5,303 nt of DNA from Candidatus Solibacter sp. (lineage in GTDB: Bacteria > Acidobacteriota > Terriglobia > Bryobacterales > Bryobacteraceae), in the NCBI GenBank assembly GCA_017883355.1, contig JADGNS010000426.1, positions 1 to 5,303 of the forward strand. The letters are read 5' to 3'. Below are positions 1-5,303 of the stretch, one piece after another; position 1 is the first letter of the stretch, and the number at the start of each line of letters is the position of its first letter. The notes under the pieces were generated by a model. That model made no database searches, was not told the DNA's origin, and worked only from the letters and a program-made list of their open reading frames with translations. Position numbers and translations under genes: made by a program.

Positions 1-7
1 AGCGGAT

Positions 8-1252
8 TCAGGCGCCGCCGCAGGCCAAGGCCAGGGAACGGGCTTCGGCGTGGGGGAAGAACGGCGAAACCTTGGTCAGCGCAAGGTCCAGCGACTGGCG
101 GGCCGAGCCGCAGGAGCCGCCGGCCACAGCCGCCAGATGGCGCCAGGCGCTGGCGTCGGGGCGCAGCGCGCCGGTCATCTCGAAATTCAGCGCGCTGGCG
201 AATTCCTCCTCGGCACGGGCGAAATCCTGGCGGCGGAAGAGGACGATGCCGCGATAGAGGTGGGCTTCGCCAGAGGCCAGATCCTGCGCGGCGGCAAAGG
301 CGTTACGGCTGGCCAGGTTGTAGTCCGCCAGGGCCTCGTCCTTGCGGCCGGCGAGTTCCTTGGCGCGAGCCCGCAGGAACAGGGCGTGAGGACTGGTGGA
401 ATCGGCCTGGAGGGAGGCATCGAGTGTCAGGATGGCGCCGTCCAGATCTCCCGCCAGCATGCGCGCACCGGCCCAATCGGCGAGCGCGGCGGCACGCTGC
501 GGCCGCGGTCCGAGGGATTGGAGAAGAGTGGGACCCTCGTCCTGCCAGATCTGCTTCCAGCGATCGATGGCGCTGGCATATTGCCGGGCGGCGGCGTCGA
601 ACCTGCCGGCGTCGAAATCGTGACGGCCCTGCACCCACGCGCTCCAGCCGGAGGTGAGATTACTCGAGAAATGGCCCGACGCTGCGTCCAGTTGGTTCTC
701 GCGCAGCGCGATCCATCCCAGCCATTGGGCTCCGGCAGACAGCAAACCGGCGCAGAAGGTGGCGGGCATCAGGTTAGAATTACACGGTGGCGAGGGCAGG
801 GCCGCGGCGATTTCCTGGCGCGCGGCGTCCATCGCAGCGACTTCGGTGGCGGCGTGCAGACGGGCAATGCCGGCGAATACGCGCAGTGCCGCCGGCACGG
901 GTTCAGGCGCCGCGTGCTTCGCGCCCTTGCGAACACGCCCCGGCCAGGCTTCGATGGCCTTGTCGAATTCGCCGGCCGCGGCGAGAAACTGGCGAGGGTC
1001 CTGCGTGGCCGCGGCGGCGGCGAAGGCGCAATAGCCTTTCCGGTAGTCCAGCAGCGCGAGTTCTTCCGGCGGACCCACGGCCAGGGCGGCTGCCTGAGAC
1101 TGCATGCACACATCGGCATCGGGAATGCGCGGCCGGAGCGCTGTCTCGACGCGCGCGAAATCCGCCTGCGCCTTCAGGGCGAGCGCCAGTTGGCGCTGGT
1201 CGGCGGAGTGGAGGAATGAGATTGTAAGGAGCGCCAGGACGCAGACCTTCAT
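8..1252 (-). CDS. Exported tetratricopeptide-repeat protein, function unknown
   Basis: The frame encodes 414 residues. Residues 1-17 look like a Sec signal peptide: Lys2, then a hydrophobic stretch (VCVLALLTISFLHSA) with a likely cut near HSA|DQ. There is no lipobox cysteine, so the mature protein is probably periplasmic or secreted. The rest is Ala-rich and helical, with TPR-like helix pairs at about residues 173-197, 205-236, 254-284, 288-316 and 327-359; the pair at 288-316 (ALFLRARAKELAGRKDEALA) is the clearest. A possible further degenerate pair lies near 64-102. The mature part has six cysteines (49, 75, 157, 167, 381, 411), an even number that would allow disulfides. No enzymatic domain is visible, so a scaffold or protein-binding role is inferred. 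It lies 54 bp downstream of the GH9 gene on the same strand and may be co-transcribed with it. No Shine-Dalgarno sequence precedes the ATG, but the signal peptide supports this start. The start codon lies in a hairpin loop. Confidence 0.85.
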   Translation of the reverse strand: MKVCVLALLTISFLHSADQRQLALALKAQADFARVETALRPRIPDADVCMQSQAAALAVGPPEELALLDYRKGYCAFAAAAATQDPRQFLAAAGEFDKAIEAWPGRVRKGAKHAAPEPVPAALRVFAGIARLHAATEVAAMDAARQEIAAALPSPPCNSNLMPATFCAGLLSAGAQWLGWIALRENQLDAASGHFSSNLTSGWSAWVQGRHDFDAGRFDAAARQYASAIDRWKQIWQDEGPTLLQSLGPRPQRAAALADWAGARMLAGDLDGAILTLDASLQADSTSPHALFLRARAKELAGRKDEALADYNLASRNAFAAAQDLASGEAHLYRGIVLFRRQDFARAEEEFASALNFEMTGALRPDASAWRHLAAVAGGSCGSARQSLDLALTKVSPFFPHAEARSLALACGGA

Positions 1253-1263
1253 GGAAAGGTCTG
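1242..1263 (-). repeat. Perfect inverted repeat enclosing the TPR gene start codon
   Basis: On the minus strand CAGACCTT and AAGGTCTG form an 8-bp perfect stem around the six-base loop TCCATG. The ATG in the loop (1252-1250) is the start codon of the TPR gene. The 5' arm occupies the place where a Shine-Dalgarno sequence would be expected, and none is visible there. In the mRNA this would be a stable start-site hairpin. There is no following U-run, so it is not an intrinsic terminator for the upstream GH9 gene. A regulatory role is inference. Confidence 0.6.
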
Positions 1264-1275
1264 GTGCATCTGGTG
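1260..1275. repeat. Short direct repeat in the GH9-TPR intergenic gap
   Basis: TCTGGTG occurs twice, at 1260-1266 and 1269-1275, separated by CA. It lies in the 54-bp gap between the GH9 stop and the TPR start and overlaps one arm of the start-codon hairpin. It may be chance or a small binding site; nothing else in the gap looks like a promoter or terminator. Confidence 0.3.
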
Positions 1276-1306
1276 TGCCGATGTGCGTAATGGTACGGGT
1301 GGGGAT

Positions 1307-3076
1307 TTATGCCCGCCGCGCCAGCGTCGATACCGCCCACAGGTAATACGCATTGTGCGGACTCCAGTACTCGGTAGTCCGCCAGTCGAATCCATTCTGC
1401 ATGTCGAGAATCGGCGCGTCCATGCGATTGCCCGCGATGCCGTTCATGATGCCGCCGGGGATCAGGCCGACGAAACGCGAGTGCGGATACGGATTGCGCA
1501 TGCCTTCCCCGGTCATCAGGCAGGCGCCGAAGGGGTTCGCGCCCATCACCCATTCCAGTTGCCGGTACGCCAGGTCGCGGTACGGAGCGTGGCCGAATGC
1601 CTGCGCGGCTTCGGCGAGCAGGAGCGCGTAGCACTCCAGGTGCGAAGTCATGCCGAGCCACCAGAACTGCTTGCGCACCGGCATGAAGTAGCGATAGGTC
1701 AGGTCTCCCGCCAGCGGCCGGTACGTCTCCGCGGTGGGCGACCCCAGGAATACGCCGAAGGGGACGATGGCGTAGGCGGAGTGCGCCACCAGCGGTGTCA
1801 CGTATTCGTCCAGATGGAGGCGCACGGCATCGCGCCAGCGCCGGGCGCTGGGGTGCTCGGGCAGCGCGCGTGCCAGTTCCAGGAGCGCCAGCGGGGGCAG
1901 CGCGGAGTGCACGGCGTCGGTGTAGGGATTGCGGTCGCGGTCGCTAGAGTGCCAGAAGCCGCGGATCTCTTTCTGCCCGCCCTCGAAATCGGCGGCTTGC
2001 AGCGCCAGCAATCGGGCGCCGAGTTGGATCGCTTCGGCGGTGTAGGGGGCATTTTCCAGGGCGCCCGCGGCGGCGCGCATTTCGAGCGCGGCGATCACCC
2101 AGCGGGCCAGATCGCCGGTATTGCCCTCGTGCTTGGCCGCGCTCCAGCAGCGTTGCGCGGCGGCCAGGCACTGCTTGGCGTAAGCCGCGTCGGTCGCCTG
2201 GAACGCCTGGGCGGCCATCGCCTGTACCGTGACGAACAGCGCCTGATTGCGGCCGGATTTCGCCGGGTTGAGGTAACGATCGTCCTCGGTGCCGGGGCGA
2301 TTGTCGGTCCAGTGATTGTCGCTGTTATCGCCGTTGACGCCGCCGGCGACGTCGGCCCACACCAGTCCGTCGGAGTCTTGCATCTTGAGGAAGTAGCGAT
2401 TGCCCCAGCGCACCTCGTCGAGGAGTGGGGACAAGCCGCTGCCGCCGGCATCCCACTGCGCGCCCAGGTTGCGCGCCAGGCGCAGCAGGCCGATGGCGTT
2501 GAGCAGGGTGGCGTCCATCCATTTGCGCAGGTCGCCGGCATCGTGCCAGCCGCCGGTGACGTCCACGGGCTGGCCGTTGTCGCGCCGCCGCGCGTCGTCC
2601 AGATGGCAGGCGGCGTGTACCCCGGGGACTTCCACGCCGCAGCGCTGATAGCGGTAGTAGCCGGCCGCTTTGGGCAGCGTGCGGCGCCAGACGTCGGGGC
2701 GGATAAAGAAGGGCGTGGAGAGTTCGCCAGCGATCGAGATCTGGTACATGCCCTCGCGTTGGATCGCGCTGAAATCGCCCACCAGGCAATCGATGACATC
2801 GCTGCTCTGGCGTTTGAGGGGGAGCGTCTGGCGCACGGCGCCGGCGCCGCCGGCGATATCGCGGATCTGAAAATCGGCCGGACCCTCTTCGCCCGAGTAG
2901 CGGAAAATCACCGTCTTCCGCGCGCCGGGCAGAAATCCCAGATGGTTGAGCGCGATGGCGGGCGCCTCCTCCGGCATCATGGCTTCGACGGGTTCTTCGC
3001 GCGCGGGCCCCGTCTGCGCGAGCAACGCGGCCGCGGGCGTAGACAGGCCCCAGCCGAGAAAACGGCGGCGGTTCAT
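1307..3076 (-). CDS. Secreted glycoside hydrolase family 9 (Ig-like CelD N-domain + GH9 catalytic domain)
   Basis: The protein has 589 residues. A twin-arginine signal opens it (NRRRFLG at 2-8, then a hydrophobic stretch to about residue 20), so export in a folded state is predicted. Residues about 38-125 match the CelD N-terminal Ig-like domain (IALNHLGFLPGARKTVIF, then DFSAIQREGMYQI). The (alpha/alpha)6 GH9 domain follows to the C-terminus. GGWHDAGDLRKW (175-186) carries the catalytic Asp pair, D179 and D182; MGANPFG (511-517) and PHSR (531-534) mark the conserved His region; and E569, in TTEYWSPHNA, has the E-x5-N-A spacing of the general acid. GH9 enzymes cleave beta-1,4-glucans such as cellulose or cellodextrins; some relatives act on glucosamine polymers, so the substrate is not certain. 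No carbohydrate-binding module or dockerin is seen. The ATG is preceded by only a weak AGG, 8 bases upstream, but the Tat signal fixes the start. Confidence 0.93.
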   Translation of the reverse strand: MNRRRFLGWGLSTPAAALLAQTGPAREEPVEAMMPEEAPAIALNHLGFLPGARKTVIFRYSGEEGPADFQIRDIAGGAGAVRQTLPLKRQSSDVIDCLVGDFSAIQREGMYQISIAGELSTPFFIRPDVWRRTLPKAAGYYRYQRCGVEVPGVHAACHLDDARRRDNGQPVDVTGGWHDAGDLRKWMDATLLNAIGLLRLARNLGAQWDAGGSGLSPLLDEVRWGNRYFLKMQDSDGLVWADVAGGVNGDNSDNHWTDNRPGTEDDRYLNPAKSGRNQALFVTVQAMAAQAFQATDAAYAKQCLAAAQRCWSAAKHEGNTGDLARWVIAALEMRAAAGALENAPYTAEAIQLGARLLALQAADFEGGQKEIRGFWHSSDRDRNPYTDAVHSALPPLALLELARALPEHPSARRWRDAVRLHLDEYVTPLVAHSAYAIVPFGVFLGSPTAETYRPLAGDLTYRYFMPVRKQFWWLGMTSHLECYALLLAEAAQAFGHAPYRDLAYRQLEWVMGANPFGACLMTGEGMRNPYPHSRFVGLIPGGIMNGIAGNRMDAPILDMQNGFDWRTTEYWSPHNAYYLWAVSTLARRA

Positions 3077-3096
3077 ACTGCCAGCCTAACTCCGCG

Positions 3097-3114
3097 CGGG
3101 TACCCGGTGTACCC
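3097..3114. promoter_or_regulatory. Dyad-symmetric site in the GH9 leader (candidate operator)
   Basis: GGGTAC (3098-3103) and GTACCC (3109-3114) form an inverted repeat with a five-base spacer. The first arm is also part of a perfect 10-bp palindrome, CGGGTACCCG (3097-3106). Seen from the minus strand, CCGGGTA occurs twice, nine bases apart. The site lies 21-38 bases before the GH9 start codon and downstream of the candidate -10 box, where a repressor could block transcription. The regulator is unknown. A small mRNA hairpin is the alternative. Confidence 0.4.
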
Positions 3115-3131
3115 GGAAATCCGGCGTCTGG

Positions 3132-3161
3132 GGTATAGGTGACCTCAAAGACGGCGCCCAA
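3132..3161 (-). promoter_or_regulatory. Weak candidate sigma-70-type promoter for GH9
   Basis: Reading the minus strand, TTGGGC (3161-3156) and TATACC (3137-3132) are spaced by 18 bases, giving 3/6 and 4/6 matches to the -35 and -10 consensus. The -10 box lies about 56 bases before the GH9 ATG, leaving a leader that contains the dyad at 3097-3114. It is the best pair I could find in the 179-bp gap at 3077-3255, which otherwise holds no gene and no convincing terminator for the acetyltransferase. Confidence 0.25.
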
Positions 3162-3255
3162 CACGCGCCCGGTCAGCGAATCCAACCTGTTTTGCCCGGA
3201 ACCGCCGGATTCGCCCTGCCGAGTCAACTCGTGGGCGCCCCTTGGGAACTTCGGC

Positions 3256-4047
3256 CTAGCAAGTCGCCCGAGCCGCCACCAGCGTGATGCGGGTGTAGAC
3301 CACCTCGAAGCCCATGCGCTCGTAGTTGCGCTGCGAGCCGCTGCCGGGGAGGGTGGAGGCGGTGGCCAGATCGCAGCCTTGGGCGAGCGCTTCATTGAGG
3401 CGGGCGGCGATCAGCTCGCGGTGCAGACCGATGCGGCGGTGAGGGGCGATCGTGCTGTCCGCAAAGAGCGTGGCAAGGCCGCTGTAGACCGCCGCGGCGG
3501 CGCCCCCGGCGGGTTCTCCGCTCTCCGTCACGGCCAGATAGCACAGAGCGCCGGGCATGGCACAGATGGCGCGGCCGACGTCCATCTCTTCGGTGGAGAG
3601 AGCGTGCTCCTCGAAGAAGCCGCGGCCGACGGTGTGGCTCCAGATGTCGGTTTCGTCGCGCAAGGCGCGGCGCACGCGCGGCGTGAGGACAATCGTGGCG
3701 CCGGCCAGCCGTTTCACCAGCACGTTATTGAATTCCGTCACGCGGTATCCGCGGTCGCCCAGGATGTCGAGAATGCCGGGGTCGGCGAGCGGACAGAGTT
3801 CGATGGAGACCTTGCCGCCACGGCTGCGGTAGAACGCCTCCAGCCGGTCGATCTCCGCTTCGGTGACCGGGCCGTTAAGCCCCAGGCCCACGGCGTGGCT
3901 GAGCGGCGATTCCGCGCCCACGAATACGGCGCAGCCGCCGCCGACTTCCAGCGTGGCGGCCTCCGGATGGATGGCGGTGCAGCCGCGCGCGTTGGCCGCT
4001 TCGGCGGTTTCCAGACGCCGCGCCAGGGTTAGATCGGCAAAAAGCAA
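3256..4047 (-). CDS. GNAT-family N-acetyltransferase
   Basis: The protein has 263 residues from the TTG start. The C-terminal half carries GNAT-like features: a motif-A-like HRRIGLHRELIAARLNEAL (203-221), then CDLATASTLPGSGSQRNYERMGF (225-247), the typical strand-helix ending in a Gly-Phe that closes the acetyl-CoA fold. The N-terminal half (LFADLTLARRLETAEAAN at 2-19, SIELCPLADPGILDILGDRGY at 81-101) resembles a bacterial GNAT group with a degenerate first domain. It should transfer an acetyl group from acetyl-CoA in the cytoplasm; the acceptor is unknown. In motif A (Q/R-x-x-G-x-G/A) the last Gly/Ala is His209. TTG at 4047 is preferred because AGGGGG lies five bases upstream and it leaves room for a divergent promoter. 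ATGs at 4086 and 4083 would give 276 or 275 residues but have no Shine-Dalgarno sequence and leave only 6-9 bp to the divergent chaperone gene. Confidence 0.85.
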   Translation of the reverse strand: MLFADLTLARRLETAEAANARGCTAIHPEAATLEVGGGCAVFVGAESPLSHAVGLGLNGPVTEAEIDRLEAFYRSRGGKVSIELCPLADPGILDILGDRGYRVTEFNNVLVKRLAGATIVLTPRVRRALRDETDIWSHTVGRGFFEEHALSTEEMDVGRAICAMPGALCYLAVTESGEPAGGAAAAVYSGLATLFADSTIAPHRRIGLHRELIAARLNEALAQGCDLATASTLPGSGSQRNYERMGFEVVYTRITLVAARATC

Positions 4048-4052
4048 GAATT

Positions 4053-4058
4053 CCCCCT
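4053..4058 (-). promoter_or_regulatory. Ribosome binding site supporting the TTG start of the acetyltransferase
   Basis: The minus strand reads AGGGGG, five bases (AATTC) before TTG at 4047-4045. It is the only purine-rich box near any of the three possible starts, and so it decides the start call. Confidence 0.5.
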
Positions 4059-4086
4059 GAGCCAGTATGCCGCATGGGCGCATCAT
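4057..4086 (+). promoter_or_regulatory. Candidate leaderless promoter of the copper operon
   Basis: CATCAT (4081-4086) matches the -10 consensus at 4 of 6 positions and ends six bases before the chaperone ATG, so transcription could begin at or near the A of the ATG. A poor -35 (CTGAGC, 4057-4062) lies 18 bases upstream. The only Shine-Dalgarno-like bases are AGG at 4089-4091, one base from the ATG and too close to serve. A leaderless transcript would explain this. I see no clear CueR-type or CsoR-type dyad here. Confidence 0.25.
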
Positions 4087-4092
4087 ATAGGT

Positions 4093-4308
4093 ATGGCGGC
4101 ACAAACTCTGAAAATGAACGTCGGCGGAATGACTTGCGGCAATTGCTCGCGCAGCGTGGAGCGGAAACTCTCGGCGACGCCCGGCGTGACCAAGGCCACG
4201 GTGGACCTGGTGAATGCCTGTGCGACCGTGGAATACGACGCGGATGTGGTGAAGCCGGAGACGCTGGCCACCGCGGTGCGGCAACTGGGCTTCGAAGTCC
4301 CGGCATGA
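4093..4308 (+). CDS. copZ: CopZ-like HMA copper metallochaperone
   Basis: This is a 71-residue single-domain heavy-metal-associated protein, the normal size for CopZ. The metal site GMTCGNC (12-18) supplies Cys15 and Cys18 to bind Cu(I). PGV (30-32), TVEYDAD (45-51) and LGF (65-67) are the other conserved HMA points of the beta-alpha-beta-beta-alpha-beta ferredoxin-like fold. It would carry cytosolic Cu(I) to the ATPase encoded immediately downstream, whose start it overlaps by four bases (ATGA). An extra Cys43, outside the metal loop, is unusual. A second ATG at 4114 would remove most of the first beta strand, so the first ATG is preferred. Copper rather than another soft metal is inferred from the CxxC type and the neighbour. 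Confidence 0.92.
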   Translation: MAAQTLKMNVGGMTCGNCSRSVERKLSATPGVTKATVDLVNACATVEYDADVVKPETLATAVRQLGFEVPA

Positions 4309-5303
4309 AGACGACGGCCCCCGAGCGCGTGGACCTGCCGGTCTCCGGCATGACCTGCGCCGCGTGCGCGCGCACCATCGAGCGAACGTTGGCGAATACG
4401 CCCGGGGTGGGCCGCGCCAATGTGAACCTGGCCACCAACACGGCGACGGTGGAGTTCGACCCGGACCTGGTGCAGGTGCGCGATTTCGTGGGCGCCATCG
4501 AGGAACTGGGATTCGGCGTGCCGGAGAAGGCAGCGCCGGCCGACGCCGCGGAGCGGGGATACCGGCGGCGTCTCATCGTGGCGGCCGTCTTCGCGGCGCC
4601 GGTGCTGGCGCTCGGCATGTCGCACGGCATGCTGCACGTTCCTTACTCGGCGTGGATTCAACTGGCGCTCACGCTGCCGGTGATTCTGTACGCGGGCGCG
4701 CCGTTCTACCTGGCGGCGTGGAGCGCGCTGCGCCATGGCGCGGCCAACATGAATTCGCTGATCTCGCTGGGTACCGGCGCCGCGTTCCTCTACTCGCTGG
4801 TGGAAACGGTGCGCGGGCGGCACGAAGTGTACTACGAGGCCGCCGCGGTGATCATCGCGCTGATTCTGCTCGGCCGGCTTCTAGAGGCGCGGGCACGCGG
4901 GCAGGCCGGCGAGGCCATCCGCAAGCTGATGGATCTGCAACCGCCGGTGGCGCGCGTGCTGCGCGACGGCGCGGAGGTGGAGACGCCCGTCGAGCAGGTG
5001 CGCGTGGGCGACATCGTGGTGGTGCGTCCGGGCGAGCGCATCGCGGTGGATGGCGAGGTGACGGAGGGCGAATCGGCGGTGGACGAGTCGCTGCTTACCG
5101 GCGAGAGCATGCCGGTGGACAAGCGGGCCGGCGCCACCGTGTTCGCCGGCACCATCAATCGCGCGGGCGCATTCCGGTATCGCGCCACCAAGGTGGGACG
5201 CGGCACGCTGCTTCAGCAAATGGTGGAACTGGTGAAGCAGGCGCAAGGCTCGCGCGCGCCGGTGGCTCGCCTGGCCGACGTGGTGAGCGGATACTTCACC
5301 GTC
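4305..5303 (+). CDS. copA: CopA-like P1B-type copper-exporting ATPase, 3' end beyond window
   Basis: The first 333 residues are present in an open frame that runs off the window; family members are usually about 700-850 residues. In order: an HMA domain (about 8-73) with GMTCAAC (15-21; Cys18, Cys21); membrane segments near 88-106, 116-140, 149-168 and 176-193; then the actuator domain with PGERIAVDG (242-250) and the TGES loop (265-268) that drives dephosphorylation. The parts still missing include the CPC transmembrane metal site, the DKTGT phosphorylation site and the ATP-binding domain, so Cu(I) specificity is inferred. The protein should pump Cu(I) out of the cytoplasm. The loop after the first membrane segment, GMSHGMLH (104-111), is rich in Met and His. 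The ATG overlaps the chaperone stop (ATGA), which suggests translational coupling; no strong Shine-Dalgarno sequence precedes it. Confidence 0.93.
   Translation, partial: MKTTAPERVDLPVSGMTCAACARTIERTLANTPGVGRANVNLATNTATVEFDPDLVQVRDFVGAIEELGFGVPEKAAPADAAERGYRRRLIVAAVFAAPVLALGMSHGMLHVPYSAWIQLALTLPVILYAGAPFYLAAWSALRHGAANMNSLISLGTGAAFLYSLVETVRGRHEVYYEAAAVIIALILLGRLLEARARGQAGEAIRKLMDLQPPVARVLRDGAEVETPVEQVRVGDIVVVRPGERIAVDGEVTEGESAVDESLLTGESMPVDKRAGATVFAGTINRAGAFRYRATKVGRGTLLQQMVELVKQAQGSRAPVARLADVVSGYFTV

Noticed and set aside
50..1219. 389-residue open frame on the plus strand, opposite the TPR gene
   Set aside because: Gly/Arg-rich translation without recognisable domains; the opposite strand encodes a signal peptide and TPR pattern.
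1242..1306. Intrinsic terminator between GH9 and the TPR gene
   Set aside because: The hairpin is real in sequence, but there is no T-run after it and it encloses the start codon.
1283..3142. 619-residue open frame on the plus strand, opposite GH9
   Set aside because: It mirrors the GH9 gene, which has clear domains and an export signal. Its product is low-complexity with no domain, as expected for an antisense frame in GC-rich DNA.
3180..3255. Terminator after the acetyltransferase
   Set aside because: Only short GC palindromes such as GGGCGCCC are present, with no long stem and no T-run.
3139..4032. 297-residue open frame on the plus strand, opposite the acetyltransferase
   Set aside because: No domain is visible and it overlaps the GNAT gene almost completely.
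4050..4092. CueR or CsoR operator upstream of the copper genes
   Set aside because: I found only short CGCAT direct repeats (4071-4075, 4079-4083) and no dyad resembling either operator type.
4087..4284. N-terminal extension of the acetyltransferase to 342 residues
   Set aside because: The extension lies antisense to the HMA chaperone, which is well supported, and reads as arbitrary sequence.
4083..4823. Minus-strand frames opposite the chaperone and ATPase (246 and 251 residues)
   Set aside because: They are shadows of the copZ-copA genes; the compositions (Arg/Ala/Ser/Pro-rich) match no family.

Overview
This is a GC-rich window of five protein genes and no recognisable RNA gene, mobile element or CRISPR array. 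Three genes lie on the minus strand and two on the plus strand. The dense third-position G/C produces long open antisense frames opposite the real genes, which I treat as shadows. A Tat-type secreted GH9 glycoside hydrolase, an exported TPR protein, weak or absent Shine-Dalgarno signals and the general protein style would fit a soil Acidobacteriota (Solibacter/Bryobacter-like). That is an impression from style only; no marker gene is present to prove it.

Positions 8-3076 (minus strand) hold a putative two-gene unit. A GH9 enzyme with an N-terminal CelD-type Ig-like domain and a twin-arginine signal is followed 54 bp downstream by a signal-peptide-bearing TPR protein. Both are predicted to leave the cytoplasm. 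The GH9 upstream region carries a compact dyad (GGGTAC-5-GTACCC) and a weak candidate promoter. The TPR start codon sits in the loop of a perfect 8-bp hairpin.

Positions 3256-4047 (minus strand) encode a GNAT-type acetyltransferase. Its best-supported start is a TTG behind an AGGGGG box; two in-frame ATGs lie 12-13 codons upstream.

Positions 4093-5303 (plus strand, divergent from the acetyltransferase) encode a copper-export pair. A 71-residue HMA metallochaperone (CopZ-like) overlaps by ATGA the start of a CopA-like P1B-type ATPase, which is cut by the window end after the actuator domain. The chaperone and the ATPase N-terminal domain align without gaps (about 30 of 61 positions identical by hand count). 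The pair should work together: the chaperone binds cytosolic Cu(I) and the ATPase exports it.

I found no convincing wholly new system. The points most worth a second look are the start-codon hairpin of the TPR gene, the dyad upstream of GH9, the divergent GH9 active-site signature, and the possibly leaderless start of the copper operon.
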